DNA of 22,763 nucleotides, from the NCBI GenBank assembly GCA_016763115.1, contig JAESUL010000168.1:1-22763 (forward strand), written 5' to 3'. Shown here piece after piece: positions 7,038 to 16,146 of this stretch. Both the position numbers and the translations under genes were made by a program. The notes beneath the pieces are model-generated. The model did not search any database. It worked only from the letters and a program-made list of their open reading frames with translations, and was not told where the DNA came from. Every line of letters begins with the position of its first letter. Position 1 is the stretch's first letter. The DNA comes from Phycisphaerales bacterium (lineage in GTDB: Bacteria; Planctomycetota; Phycisphaerae; Phycisphaerales; UBA1924).

Positions 7038-9077
7038 TCAATATTCCGTTGCTTCTACAGCAGTTGACCCGGCCGCAGCCGCAGCTACCGGTATATTTCG
7101 TATGTAACTCATTGAATTCAATCTTTTGCTCTCAAGTGCCTGAGTTGCCGATTTTATGAATTCCTGTAGTCCTTCTTCGCTGGTATCGCTCAAAATTTTA
7201 GCAATTTCCTGCCTTTCTTGCGCAGAAATCTTACCCACTCTTTCTATACCACTGGCAACAGTATTCTTAATCGCAGGCCAGATACCTCCACGCGTTGTTT
7301 CTCCCAATTTTTCGGTGAGTAGCAAGCCTTCGGTTTCCATTTGCTTTATCTGTTTGGCAGTCGTCGATCCCCCCAGGACATTCTGTTGTGATCTCGCCAT
7401 CGTTTCCTCGGCTTCAAGAAAATCATTCATCCGTTGTGCAGATTGAGTGTCTGGAGCAGCCACTTGTGCAATGGCACGACGATTTGGTGTAGCAAGGAAA
7501 TTCGCCGCGATATTTCGACCGTCTCGCAATCCGCCAATTTGAAACCCCATCTGGTTTGATGCGCCTTGCCCATACAGTTTCCGCTGCTCGGGAGTAGCGT
7601 CGCGAGCATAATTATTAACCTCAGGCACCCTGGAATTATGATAGTTTTGCCCTTGCTTGAACGCTTCAATGTTTTCAATCATCGTTTGATGAAGTTTATC
7701 GCCTGCCTTCATATTTGGCGATGCGGATTTTATATGGTTGTCCAGACGGGATCTGGTATCCAGCATATGCATTCCCAGTCTGCTGGTTTTAAAATGTGGC
7801 TCGTCCTTGCTCAATTTGGCAATCTGGCTATCGAGACTCTCCCTCATGTAGTGAAGTGTTCTGCCGGAAATTCCCACAAGCTCTTCATCTGGCAGCCCGT
7901 CTTTATCGTACAGGGGTTCCATTCTGTGGTTACGTTCGGCGTAAACTCTTCCGGCATCTGCTGCCGCCCTCTTCATCGATGGGCGTCTCAACAGAGTTCT
8001 AAAGTTCGTGTCTACATTCAAAATGTCTGTATATCCGCGCTTGTAGAGAGGCTCTGCAGCTTCCCTTGCAGAAGTTTGCAGGCCCAGTTCAATTTCGTCT
8101 GAACTACGAATGGGTGCTATGTTTCGCTCAACCGCTTGTCTGTACCTATCGCCTTGCTCTGCATGTCTACCTTGCACAAAGGAACGTAGCTGTTCCCCTC
8201 CCTTGCCTGGTGTATTTGCAGTGGAGCGCGAAACACCTGTCAAACGTTCAGCGCCCGCGTCCATAATTGTGAAGTCTGACGCTCCGGCTCGCCGTGCCTG
8301 ACGCACATTTGTTGCCAGGCTTTCTGCAGTATTTTCAGCATCGATCACCTGCCGGGAAATCCGTTTTTGTGCCCTTTCCTTAGCAGGGGCTCTGGTGAAA
8401 AGCCGTTGCACAGCTCCTGAAACTTTGGGTACTGCGCTAACGCCAGCAGTAAACACTCCACCGGTGGCCGCACCAATAAGGCCGCCCCGGTTTGCATTAT
8501 CCATTCTTTGGCCTAACGTTGTTTGACTGTTGCCTTGACCTGCGCCTTCAATTGCCCCACCAACGCCGCCTGCAGCAGAGCCGTTCAACAATCTGGTACC
8601 AAACGACGCGACGGGTTGCCCGGCTTTGACTGCACCTCGCACCAAACCCGCGAGAGCGTTTCCTGAAGCCATCTGACCAGCATACCCCAAGGTATCACCA
8701 ACTAACCGTGCGCTAACATTATCCTTGGCTTTATTGGCTGCCGCGTCGTGGTGATCCAGGAGCCTGTCGTATTCGTCTGAATAACCCTTTCCATTCCATA
8801 ACCCCGGAATTGCTCCCACACCCGCCTGTAGTTCTTCATTGAACCCCATCGTTAGTTTGTCATTCATGTTGTAAAATGCATCATTCAACCAATCACCTGC
8901 GCTTTGCCCGGATGGCAACGAAGGTTCTGAGACTGCACCGGCCCTCGATGCAGGGAGCGGTTCACTTTTCAGGCTTTCTGCTATTTCATCAACCAAAGCA
9001 TCTTGCTGTTCAGCTGACATGCTGAGAAAATCATCCGAAACTCTTACAGTTCGTCCTGCAATATTGAGATCTGTCAT
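7038..9077 (-). CDS. Putative DNA ejection / internal virion protein
   Basis: 679 aa, start 1 nt after the preceding stop region (TAACATG). The N-terminal third has the Gly/Ala-rich pattern seen in podophage ejection proteins: GDWLNDAFYNMNDKLTMGFNEE (shown in part), a hydrophobic Ala/Gly stretch around 135-215 (GGAIEGAGQG, GLIGAATGG), then a long helical region with many charged residues. The C-terminus ends in an Ala-rich hydrophobic run before VEATEY. Such proteins travel inside the head and form a channel through the envelope. No enzymatic motif is seen. The call rests on length, composition and its position between tail proteins and the fibre module. Confidence 0.6.
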   Translation of the reverse strand: MTDLNIAGRTVRVSDDFLSMSAEQQDALVDEIAESLKSEPLPASRAGAVSEPSLPSGQSAGDWLNDAFYNMNDKLTMGFNEELQAGVGAIPGLWNGKGYSDEYDRLLDHHDAAANKAKDNVSARLVGDTLGYAGQMASGNALAGLVRGAVKAGQPVASFGTRLLNGSAAGGVGGAIEGAGQGNSQTTLGQRMDNANRGGLIGAATGGVFTAGVSAVPKVSGAVQRLFTRAPAKERAQKRISRQVIDAENTAESLATNVRQARRAGASDFTIMDAGAERLTGVSRSTANTPGKGGEQLRSFVQGRHAEQGDRYRQAVERNIAPIRSSDEIELGLQTSAREAAEPLYKRGYTDILNVDTNFRTLLRRPSMKRAAADAGRVYAERNHRMEPLYDKDGLPDEELVGISGRTLHYMRESLDSQIAKLSKDEPHFKTSRLGMHMLDTRSRLDNHIKSASPNMKAGDKLHQTMIENIEAFKQGQNYHNSRVPEVNNYARDATPEQRKLYGQGASNQMGFQIGGLRDGRNIAANFLATPNRRAIAQVAAPDTQSAQRMNDFLEAEETMARSQQNVLGGSTTAKQIKQMETEGLLLTEKLGETTRGGIWPAIKNTVASGIERVGKISAQERQEIAKILSDTSEEGLQEFIKSATQALESKRLNSMSYIRNIPVAAAAAGSTAVEATEY

Positions 9078-9078
9078 G

Positions 9079-10065
9079 TTACCTCACCACCCGGAATGTA
9101 TTTCCGCTTCGGGTCGTCCGTTCAATCGGTTCGGGATCGTCTTTGCCTGATGAAAATATCATTGGATCAAACCCGGTAACTGGTGAAATCACCGATTCGC
9201 TATTTATCTCATGGTGTCCGGCTATGCCGGTAAATCTATCATTCAGTGCCTGCTGGTAATGCGCTGACCGTTCATATAGCCCCTGCGCGGCTTGAGCCAG
9301 ATTTGCACGTCCTTCTGGAGTTAGTCTTTCGCCACGCAATGTTTTGTTCCATAGACCACGTATTTTTTCAGATACTCCAGATGCGTTTTCAGCCGTGGCG
9401 AATTCTGTTTCACGAACCGTAGAAGTCGGATCGATGAGTTTCATAAATCCGAAAACACCCGCGATGTCACCTGCACCAGTCCCAAGACCTAATCCAGTCC
9501 GGACAGTTTCAAGTCCAAACAGCAAGGCATTGTGGCGTTTGGTTTGTTGGTGATTAGAATACTCTTTCCGCAATCCCTGTTCCCGGGAAAAAACCTTTTG
9601 AGGATCGATTGGCTCCGGCTCAACCTGCAAATCCGGAACCACTAGCTTTTGGTCATCCAGCCAGCGCTGACGCCCGTTTATATCCTTCCACATTTCTCGT
9701 TTTTTTGGCTTATTGCGATCAAGATACTTGTTGTAAACCGCGTCCGTGCTCATCCCTGCTGAAAGTGCAAGCGCAAGATCGTCAAAACCCTTGTCACGCA
9801 ATTCCTGAATGCTGGACTGTTTCCGTTGCTTAGAGTGTTTACGATCGGAAACATCCAGGTCCATCTGGCGACCACGCGCCATTCCTTCCATTGCACGGGC
9901 AAACGCATCCTGATTGTTTTGGTCACCCATTAGGCCAATGCCAGCCATCAATCGGGTGTTGGCTGTTTCCGGCGAAAGAAACCTCGACATGAAATTTCCT
10001 TGAGGTGCCTGCATGCCTCCGGCCTGTTGCTGCCGATTTTGTCCAAAGAAGTCTGATAATCCCAT
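9079..10065 (-). CDS. Putative ejection-associated virion protein
   Basis: 328 aa. The first 40 residues are Gly/Gln/Met-rich with SRFLSPETANTRLMAGIGL; residues 60-110 are basic and helical. Around 205-275 is a block, GFMKLIDPTSTVRETEFA followed by LTPEGRANLAQAAQ and a Tyr-rich helix, that recurs in phage virion proteins of DNA-ejection modules. No signal peptide or catalytic motif. It lies 13 nt after the 295-aa gene and is followed directly by the 679-aa ejection protein, so the three are probably co-translated and assembled together in the head or tail hub. Confidence 0.55.
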   Translation of the reverse strand: MGLSDFFGQNRQQQAGGMQAPQGNFMSRFLSPETANTRLMAGIGLMGDQNNQDAFARAMEGMARGRQMDLDVSDRKHSKQRKQSSIQELRDKGFDDLALALSAGMSTDAVYNKYLDRNKPKKREMWKDINGRQRWLDDQKLVVPDLQVEPEPIDPQKVFSREQGLRKEYSNHQQTKRHNALLFGLETVRTGLGLGTGAGDIAGVFGFMKLIDPTSTVRETEFATAENASGVSEKIRGLWNKTLRGERLTPEGRANLAQAAQGLYERSAHYQQALNDRFTGIAGHHEINSESVISPVTGFDPMIFSSGKDDPEPIERTTRSGNTFRVVR

Positions 10066-10078
10066 GGTCTAAAGCCTC

Positions 10079-10966
10079 TTAAAAGAATGAAGATGCAGCA
10101 AGGCCTAGACCTGCGAGTTGACGAGCGGGCGAAGCACGTTGAACATGCTGAACCTGTGTTCCGTTCATCACGGTTGTGCCAAGTGGAAGCCCCTGCATAC
10201 CAAGACTGACAGCAGCAAGACCCTGACGAAGGCCCTTGTTCTTGTCATTTTCGAAGTCGTTGATTTTCTTCTGCAGCTCCAGAGCCTCTTGCTGCTCATA
10301 TGCCTGCCCGGCATCCATCAGCCTGTCACCCGGCGAATATCCAGCTTCATGCAACCCGGACAATAGACCCGCAATCTGACCACCACGGCCAATTTGTTGA
10401 TCCCTCGCACTGTCAATTGCGCCCGCTGCCTGCACTTGCAAACCACGCTCCTGGTTATACTGCTGGAATGTTGCATCCTTGACCATATTGCCAAGGGCCT
10501 CACTCTTCACCCGGATATGAGCTCCAGAGTTACTCCGGCCAAAACTGGATGCAGTGTCATCTATCTGGGCAGATGCAAGACCAAGCCCCCGTTGTAACTG
10601 TTCCATATAGCGAGGATCACCATCCAGATTGTCGCCATCAGCAACGCTTTGCAGGCTCTTTTGTGTCTGTGTTGGATCGCCTGCCTGTTGAATTGCACTT
10701 GTTGCAAAATCGGTGGCCAGCCCTAATCCCTGCACTCCACCTTGCGCATGTGAGACATTGTTTCCCAAACCTGCCTTGGTGTTGTCATGCATGCCAATGA
10801 CAGTGTTGCCCTGATATCTCTCAAAGGCTTTGCCAGACTTGATTTCATCCAGTGCTTTTGGAAATCCGTATTCAGTTGCTTTCTTTGCACCGGGAGGAAG
10901 GCTTGTAACCTGTGTGCTTGTTGTCTGGGTCGGGACTGCCTGTGATTTGCTCTTGAATACGCCCAT
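10079..10966 (-). CDS. Virion structural protein, Gln/Ala/Gly-rich (tail or ejection)
   Basis: 295 aa. ATG overlaps the stop of the GNAT-like gene by one base (TGATG). The N-terminal 30 residues are Thr/Gln/Ser-rich, then a helical region with heptad-like Ala/Gln pattern (QYNQERGLQVQAAGA at about 170-185 and YEQQEALELQKKINDF at about 225-240), closing with a hydrophobic LAGLGLAASSFF tail. It resembles small ejection/tail-hub proteins of podoviruses in composition, but no diagnostic motif is visible. Position between the nozzle cluster and the two larger ejection-like proteins supports a virion role. Confidence 0.5.
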   Translation of the reverse strand: MGVFKSKSQAVPTQTTSTQVTSLPPGAKKATEYGFPKALDEIKSGKAFERYQGNTVIGMHDNTKAGLGNNVSHAQGGVQGLGLATDFATSAIQQAGDPTQTQKSLQSVADGDNLDGDPRYMEQLQRGLGLASAQIDDTASSFGRSNSGAHIRVKSEALGNMVKDATFQQYNQERGLQVQAAGAIDSARDQQIGRGGQIAGLLSGLHEAGYSPGDRLMDAGQAYEQQEALELQKKINDFENDKNKGLRQGLAAVSLGMQGLPLGTTVMNGTQVQHVQRASPARQLAGLGLAASSFF

Positions 10967-11376
10967 CAGATCACCTCCATTCGATATGTTGTGCTAACAA
11001 CGCTGACTTGCGGCAAAACTCTCTGCCAGCCCGGGCGTCCTTCAAACTCAATTGAACTACATTGATTGTTTTTGGCGTGGTTGGTGAACACCTCAAGATG
11101 TTCTTTCCATCCATCCATGCCCTTTGCCCCGCAATGCTGGACTGTCAGCACCTTCTGGTTTTCGCGAAGCTCAATAATGGTGGTTGCAGCTGCAACACAG
11201 TATTCGCCTTTAAATCCCAGCCACAATTTGGCGCGATCTGATGCTATTTCCAGATGAATGTGACCGATGGAACAATGTCCATTGGAACGGTCACAAAATG
11301 CCTGAAGGTGTTCAACAGCATATGGCCACACACTGGGTAGTTCGTGCGCTTCATAGGGTATGATGACCAGGTTCAT
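10966..11376 (-). CDS. GNAT-like phage protein in the tail module
   Basis: 136 aa from ATG 11376, which overlaps the preceding stop (ATGA); a longer in-frame start at 11394 would overlap the upstream gene by 22 nt and is less likely. The pattern of strands and helices, with AAATTIIELRENQKVLTVQHCGAK (middle) and EFEGRPGWQRVLPQ near the end, fits a compact GNAT-fold protein found next to tail genes of many podophages; GRxGWxRVL is the recurring end motif. The usual acetyl-CoA loop (Q/RxxGxG/A) is not clear, so it may not be catalytic. Role in the virion or in modification of a tail protein is unknown. Confidence 0.5.
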   Translation of the reverse strand: MNLVIIPYEAHELPSVWPYAVEHLQAFCDRSNGHCSIGHIHLEIASDRAKLWLGFKGEYCVAAATTIIELRENQKVLTVQHCGAKGMDGWKEHLEVFTNHAKNNQCSSIEFEGRPGWQRVLPQVSVVSTTYRMEVI

Positions 11377-11705
11377 TGGCCACTCACTGCGCAAATCAAA
11401 ATCGCTTCAATCGTATTGTCGGCATTTGCGTTAACAAGAAGCCGATCACTCTCACCCACTGGCGTTTCCGACAAGTCGATGACAATCGATTTTTTGCTAT
11501 CAACGGCCTCTTCAATAGCCAGAGAATATCCTACGTTTTCAACTTCCAGAGTGACTGAAACCGTAACTGTAGTGAGACCCGCGTTGGATAGCCTCAAACT
11601 GATTAGATTTGGTTTTTCTGATTTGATACCCAACAATACTTCGGTTTCCGCTATGCCAGGCTTAAAGCATGTCTTGATCAACGGCTTGATTGTGTGCCGG
11701 TTCAT
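11373..11705 (-). CDS. Small beta-rich tail-module protein
   Basis: 110 aa, linked by ATGA overlaps to the nozzle gene upstream and to the GNAT-like gene downstream. It has alternating hydrophobic strands (LISLRLSNAG, VTVSVTLEVENVG, IVIDLSETPVG) and two Cys, no signal peptide and no enzymatic motif. It looks like an immunoglobulin-like or jelly-roll-like small domain. I do not recognise a family; translation coupled to the nozzle suggests a minor tail component. Confidence 0.55.
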   Translation of the reverse strand: MNRHTIKPLIKTCFKPGIAETEVLLGIKSEKPNLISLRLSNAGLTTVTVSVTLEVENVGYSLAIEEAVDSKKSIVIDLSETPVGESDRLLVNANADNTIEAILICAVSGQ

Positions 11706-13126
11706 TGCGAGCCTCCCTGAACGGTTTGAAGTTCATCAATCCCTGTCACAAACGACCAGCTGGAAGCTTGCGGAAATTTCAACCGAACACGATGAAACCT
11801 CCCTTCTGTCAAAGGCTTGAATAACCCGTCTGCCAGTGGTGTGAATTCCACTCCAAAGGCAACTTGCTCGCTACGTTTATTGTAAGTTCCGATCAATGCC
11901 GTCACATCTGCCGAGTCTGTGACTGCAGAGAACTCCTGAAGCGTTGCCCGATAGCCTTCGTAGAATGACACTGCAGCGGTATCTACTTCAGCAGCCATCG
12001 AAGCACCGGTAAAATGCCCAAATTCAAAATTGCTGTTAAATGACGCCAGCAATGGCTGACCCGGTTTGTAAAACGCACTGTCAAAACCAATTTGCAGATT
12101 GTCGAGATTTCCAAGGGTATCCACTTGCTCAAGTGTGTAACCGGGCGTCCCGGCTCTCAACATACAGGAGCATTCAACATCGATTGAAAACCAGCGCTTC
12201 AATGACCAGTTATAACCAATCAGTCGATCAGTTACAGTATCGCTGGTGTTTCCATCGCTCGAATAGCGCCAGTAAATACACTTTTCTTGCGGATCCACAG
12301 TCGCCTGCACACTGGATGCATTCTTCAATTCCGCTATCACAGTCTGGTCGACACGATGGCCACCAATGCTTTCAACCACGCCGTCTGCCGTCAGATAAAA
12401 CCCGTCTCTATCCAGAAACAATCCGACATTGCCGATTTGGGCAACAGAATTGACGCTGATTGCTCCACGTGACTTGGCAATCTCTCCAAATTGAAATGTA
12501 AAATCAGAACCGGTGATACGTTGAACAGGGCGAATAATTTCCTTTTGCAGGATAAGCCCACCATGTTGACCCGATACAATACCGGTAACTTCACCACCAG
12601 TTGACCAAAACTGGCCATCTGCACCGGCTTTATTCCATTCCTGATGATCATTGATTGCTGACCACCAGACTTCATATTCTCCCAGTGCAAAAACCCGTTC
12701 ACCAATTACTCCCAATCCGCGGGCATGTGGTGCGCCGGCTAATTCTATAAAACTGGCTGTTGGTGTTTCCAGATCCAGATGCAGCATCCCGTTGGAGCCA
12801 TTGGTTGCAATCAGGTAATTACCAAAATGCAGGAAATGCCAGGGTAGTTCCCAACTCGCTGAATATCCGGTTCCGACCTCATCCCACCCTTTGGTGGTCG
12901 GGTTTAAACGGTAGAGTTTGTCTGCGGTACCAGCGTAAACCTGTGTGACACCCTTATGTGCAACCATCGTTGCCCCGATTGGTGCAGAAGGAAGTGCTTC
13001 GGAAAACACCACATGAGACGGGAATGGTTGCCACCCATTCTTGATTGGACGCAGGTTTTTCACATAGGGACAAATGGTACTGTCAAAATCAATGCCGTCC
13101 GGCTCCCACTCGCCGATCGCAATCAT
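11702..13126 (-). CDS. Tail nozzle / hub protein, beta-propeller type (P22 gp10-like)
   Basis: 474 aa. It opens like podoviral tail hub/packaged-DNA-stabilisation proteins: residues 8-35 with the pattern of a chain that reports coordinates of tail-hub proteins (CPYVKNLRPIKNGWQPFP), then repeated blade-like segments with GxTQVYAGTADKLYRL, FGNYLIATNGSNG, GERVFALGEYEVWWSAINDH, LFLDRDGFYLTADG and KCIYWRYSSDG, each a beta hairpin. The C-terminal 130 residues form a separate beta domain. These proteins close the portal channel below the adaptor after packaging. The gene overlaps both neighbours by 4 nt. The family call rests on repeats, size and position right after the adaptor. Confidence 0.7.
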   Translation of the reverse strand: MIAIGEWEPDGIDFDSTICPYVKNLRPIKNGWQPFPSHVVFSEALPSAPIGATMVAHKGVTQVYAGTADKLYRLNPTTKGWDEVGTGYSASWELPWHFLHFGNYLIATNGSNGMLHLDLETPTASFIELAGAPHARGLGVIGERVFALGEYEVWWSAINDHQEWNKAGADGQFWSTGGEVTGIVSGQHGGLILQKEIIRPVQRITGSDFTFQFGEIAKSRGAISVNSVAQIGNVGLFLDRDGFYLTADGVVESIGGHRVDQTVIAELKNASSVQATVDPQEKCIYWRYSSDGNTSDTVTDRLIGYNWSLKRWFSIDVECSCMLRAGTPGYTLEQVDTLGNLDNLQIGFDSAFYKPGQPLLASFNSNFEFGHFTGASMAAEVDTAAVSFYEGYRATLQEFSAVTDSADVTALIGTYNKRSEQVAFGVEFTPLADGLFKPLTEGRFHRVRLKFPQASSWSFVTGIDELQTVQGGSQ

Positions 13127-13494
13127 ACTACGGCTCCCGGCAGTTTGAATTTCTGAGCTGCAATCGTGGTGAGCCGTCGTTTCCGGTTGTAGCTTTTCAC
13201 CGCAGTATCCATCAAAGACAGATGGGTTGTGCCTTTTTCGTGGTTCTCAACATAGATACAGGCTTCCAGCACACACGCATGCAAATAGACACTTGGTGCC
13301 TTGGCCAAAATGTCATTTGTTGGAGCGGCATCTGACAATGGATCAAATGCAACCTCGCCCAACAACGCATCGTCGATCCGGCCTTCTGCCATGGCGACCA
13401 CCGTTTCAATGACAGCAGTTAAAACAGGATCACCTTCACGCAGCATATATTTCAACACTTGCGTTTTCAGCTCATCATAGGAAGCGATTGCCAT
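13123..13494 (-). CDS. Head-tail adaptor protein (SU10-adaptor-like)
   Basis: 123 aa. ATG overlaps the preceding stop (TAATG); the end overlaps the nozzle gene by 4 nt. The all-helical pattern, YDELKTQVLKYM at the start, a second helix AVIETVVAMAEGRIDDAL, then APSVYLHACVLEACIYVEN and a closing basic segment, fits the short adaptor that sits between portal and tail in SU10/P22-type phages. Twelve copies would form the ring below the portal. No alternative function is suggested by the sequence. Confidence 0.6.
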   Translation of the reverse strand: MAIASYDELKTQVLKYMLREGDPVLTAVIETVVAMAEGRIDDALLGEVAFDPLSDAAPTNDILAKAPSVYLHACVLEACIYVENHEKGTTHLSLMDTAVKSYNRKRRLTTIAAQKFKLPGAVV

Positions 13495-13823
13495 TAAAGC
13501 GTTCCTCTAAATGTGCGAAAATGTTTGTGGTCAGGATCATTCAGGTACTTTTTGACCCAATCATCGTCCTTGGCCAAAAACGCTGGCATGACTTCTTTCA
13601 TGGCGATGGCCATGGGGATGGAAGCAACCTTTTTACCGGCTCCAAATGCTACGCCATGGCTTTCAGCCTCAAGTGACCGGTTGGAGGCCAGAATGTCCTC
13701 ACACTCCTGGACAGTGCGAATTGTGTATTCGTCCTTGTCCTCATCAAACCAAAACCATTCAGCAATTCTGGTAACAGGATCAAAGCTCAACAGCCGCCAT
13801 TGCCCGTCAAAGACATCGCGCAT
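13494..13823 (-). CDS. Small head-completion-region protein
   Basis: 109 aa, start 3 nt after the preceding stop, with GGGGA as ribosome binding site. The first half is beta-rich (WRLLSFDPVTRIAEWFWFDE); the C-terminus, DWVKKYLNDPDHKHFRTFRG, is a short conserved-looking tail found at the end of small proteins beside capsid genes in several podophages. No catalytic motif. Position between capsid and adaptor suggests a minor head or connector protein; function not known. Confidence 0.55.
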   Translation of the reverse strand: MRDVFDGQWRLLSFDPVTRIAEWFWFDEDKDEYTIRTVQECEDILASNRSLEAESHGVAFGAGKKVASIPMAIAMKEVMPAFLAKDDDWVKKYLNDPDHKHFRTFRGTL

Positions 13824-13826
13824 GGG

Positions 13827-14066
13827 CTATTCCCCGCCTTCTTCTTCATCGTCCTCGATGATCAGATGCATGTCTGCAAGGTTTCTGGATTTGAGGGTGT
13901 TTGCCACCTTCGATGACACATTAACGATCAGGCCCTTTGGCCATTTCTTTTCGTTTTCAACCCCATCGGCGATTTCGTCATCGCTGAAGTCACGAGCTTT
14001 TTTCTCGCTGTCAGTAGGAAAATAACCCTTCAGCATTTTCATATTAACGCGTTGTGCTGCTGCCAT
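13827..14066 (-). CDS. Small acidic protein downstream of capsid gene
   Basis: 79 aa. AGGGA lies 8 nt before the ATG. The body is charged, with a PKGLIVNVSSKVANTLKSRNLADMHLII core that could be a small alpha/beta domain, and a very acidic C-terminus (EDDEEEGGE). It is the first gene after the terminator behind the capsid gene and is almost joined to the next gene. Function unknown; a minor head protein is likely from position. Confidence 0.55.
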   Translation of the reverse strand: MAAAQRVNMKMLKGYFPTDSEKKARDFSDDEIADGVENEKKWPKGLIVNVSSKVANTLKSRNLADMHLIIEDDEEEGGE

Positions 14067-14085
14067 TTATTTGGTCCCTTCAATG

Positions 14086-14112
14086 AAAAAGGGTTGCCGC
14101 ACGGACAACCCT
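14086..14112 (-). terminator. Terminator after the major capsid gene
   Basis: Perfect 7-bp stem AGGGTTG/CAACCCT (14090-14096 with 14106-14112), 9-nt loop, followed on the minus strand by a T5 run. It lies 34 nt after the capsid stop. Partial termination here would give more capsid than tail mRNA, as is common in phages. Confidence 0.85.
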
Positions 14113-14145
14113 CTATGTATTCAAATTCATGTCTGTTCGGATTTA

Positions 14146-15117
14146 TCAGGTCAGGTCGGCGACTGCGCCATGTGCTTTTTCATCAACACGCAGCGTAACT
14201 TCACCAATGATAATACGTTTGTCTGCATCCCCTGTTTTTGATGGTTTTTTACGCTTCATTCGGCGCAGCCAACTAAGTTTCACATGGTCACTATCCAGAA
14301 CGAACACCTCTCGGCTTCGTTGGAACCGATTGGTAATCACCAACAACAGTCCAAAATCAGAGAGATATGCATCGGCAGCACCAACCAGAGTTGCCTGTTT
14401 TGCTGCTTTCTTTGATTCCGGGTTTACTGCTGTGCGCAATTCCGAGATGCCGGTGAACCCGGAAAACACCTGCTTGTTGGCTGAACCTGTCATAATGATC
14501 TTGGGAGTAGCCCCATTATCAAAACAGGAGCGAATGACTCCGTCCAACTGAGATTTTACAAACGCCCGTTGTGTTCCGTCTGTTGGAGCATCAACATAGC
14601 CGGTGCCTGTGTTGTAACCACCATCAGCACCACCTGTGCCGCGATCTGTGTTGGTTTCGAGCCATGCACCCAGACCACCCATCTTGCGTTTTTTTCCAAC
14701 TACGCTGGAAGCCTGTGGCGACAATACAATTTTTTCCAGATCGCGCTTCCATTCTTTGCCGCGCTTAACTGTCTGGTAGGCCATTTCCGATGCACGGCCT
14801 GCTGCTTCGACCTCTTCGAGTGTTTCGGAAACAACGATGCCTTTACTCAGGATCTGGCAATAATTCCCAACGCGGGCTGTTGGTGTTGAGTCTTCATAAT
14901 TATATTCATCACCCTCATCCTGAGCATTGTCGCCATCTGCTGCTGCAAGATCGTCATTTTGCCATTCACATTTGACTGCTTTGGGCTTTTTGCCTCTTCC
15001 GGCTATGCGGGAAGTGAACGGCGTTTCAGTCGGAGATGTGTTGAAAATGGTGTCTGTCAGATCTTCACGAAGTCCAACAGCATCCTGTGTGTCATAGGTA
15101 TTGGAGGCCTGAGCCAT
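14146..15117 (-). CDS. Major capsid protein (SU10 / DUF5309 type)
   Basis: 323 aa, with GAGGA 8 nt before the ATG. The N-terminus NTYDTQDAVGLREDLTDTIF and the following SPTETPFTSRIAGRGK, the KCEWQNDDLA strand and the LDSDHVKLSWLRRM block near the C-terminus match the family of SU10-type major capsid proteins (HK97 fold, formerly DUF5309). It directly follows the scaffold gene and is followed by a terminator, the usual setting. It builds the head shell. The call is strong for the family, although it cannot be tested here by structure. Confidence 0.85.
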   Translation of the reverse strand: MAQASNTYDTQDAVGLREDLTDTIFNTSPTETPFTSRIAGRGKKPKAVKCEWQNDDLAAADGDNAQDEGDEYNYEDSTPTARVGNYCQILSKGIVVSETLEEVEAAGRASEMAYQTVKRGKEWKRDLEKIVLSPQASSVVGKKRKMGGLGAWLETNTDRGTGGADGGYNTGTGYVDAPTDGTQRAFVKSQLDGVIRSCFDNGATPKIIMTGSANKQVFSGFTGISELRTAVNPESKKAAKQATLVGAADAYLSDFGLLLVITNRFQRSREVFVLDSDHVKLSWLRRMKRKKPSKTGDADKRIIIGEVTLRVDEKAHGAVADLT

Positions 15118-15120
15118 AAT

Positions 15121-16146
15121 CTATTCCTCGTCTTCATAATCCATAAGGAGAGCGGCAGCTGAACTTTCGCTACCGGACTGTTTGTGCCGGGCCTGTTGTT
15201 TGCGAAAACGCCCGACATTCTGTTCATTGGTGCTACGTTGACGACGTTTTGACGATGCGACTGGCGTTTTCAGGGCACGTTTGCGGGATTTACTACCCTT
15301 GCTCTGCAACGCCCTGTATTTTGCTGCGTCCCGGGCAATAAGCAGGAAGCGATGATCTTCAACGCCCCGGATCTCATCAGATGAAATGCCGTACGACTGG
15401 AGGCCTTTTTCCAGAAACCGCATCTGGTTTTCAAAACCTTCTTTGGTCTTGAAGTCAGGAGCAGCAGCAACCAGCGCTGTATATTCCCGATCAACAAACG
15501 CTTTATGCTCAACTTTTTGCTGTTCATCGAAGTGTTGTTGGCCTTGTGTCTTGTCATCGCCCATAACCTGCAAGACTTCTTTTGCATGGCGATATTGTTC
15601 CACCTGTTGGGCGTAACGCTCCGGGTCTGTGGTGGCTAATGCCGGATCCGGTTCGCCTGCAAAAATAGACAGGATCTTTTCTGTCTGGTCTATGCGGGTT
15701 ACCAGGTGTTCGTACCACTTGTGAGCAGTCTGCCTGTCTTGCAACAGGGCTTCACGCTGCGTGTTGTTTTCAGCGGTTCCGGCCTCAAATGCTTCATGCA
15801 TCATTCGCCCGTTGATCAGATCTGCAACAGAAACTTCTGTCCCATCTTCCAGCTGCACCACACTATCGTGGTTGGTAAATTGGCTTTCACCTGTCGGCTT
15901 TTCGCCATCTTCATCGTCGATTAGCTCCGGATCCTGTTCGGCGTCGTCTCCGTCATCATCCGGCTCAATTTCATCATCTTCAAAACCCTCGTCTTCGAGT
16001 GTTTCACCACCACGCGCATGGTCCTGACTGTCGCCTTCGCCATCTACAAAATCTTCGTCATCAAGTTCACTGATCTGTTCAGCGGCCTGATCAAACGTAA
16101 GTGTGGTGTCTTCAGCCGTATCCGGGCCGGAATCTTCGTGATCCAA
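15121..16146 (-). CDS. Scaffolding protein
   Basis: 341 aa from a TTG start at 16146. TTG is chosen because GGAG lies 8 nt upstream, no ATG or GTG is available for more than 100 codons, and the frame upstream is closed by the stop of the preceding gene. Residues 1-95 are extremely acidic (DDDGDDAEQDPELIDDEDGE), the middle is helical with long charged heptads (150-270), and residues 278-330 are basic (KSKGSKSRKRALK, SSKRRQRS). Acidic-helical-basic layout, and position between portal and capsid, are typical of scaffolding proteins that guide capsid assembly through a basic C-terminus. Confidence 0.75.
   Translation of the reverse strand: MDHEDSGPDTAEDTTLTFDQAAEQISELDDEDFVDGEGDSQDHARGGETLEDEGFEDDEIEPDDDGDDAEQDPELIDDEDGEKPTGESQFTNHDSVVQLEDGTEVSVADLINGRMMHEAFEAGTAENNTQREALLQDRQTAHKWYEHLVTRIDQTEKILSIFAGEPDPALATTDPERYAQQVEQYRHAKEVLQVMGDDKTQGQQHFDEQQKVEHKAFVDREYTALVAAAPDFKTKEGFENQMRFLEKGLQSYGISSDEIRGVEDHRFLLIARDAAKYRALQSKGSKSRKRALKTPVASSKRRQRSTNEQNVGRFRKQQARHKQSGSESSAAALLMDYEDEE

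Noticed and set aside
7566..8102. Plus-strand ORF of 178 codons
   Set aside because: Antisense inside the 679-aa ejection protein; Cys/His-rich random composition.
11344..11820. Plus-strand ORF of 158 codons
   Set aside because: Antisense to three tightly coupled tail genes, no ribosome binding site, no recognisable domain.
13513..14025. Plus-strand ORF of 170 codons
   Set aside because: Mirror of two coupled minus-strand head genes; Ser-rich composition is typical of an antisense shadow.
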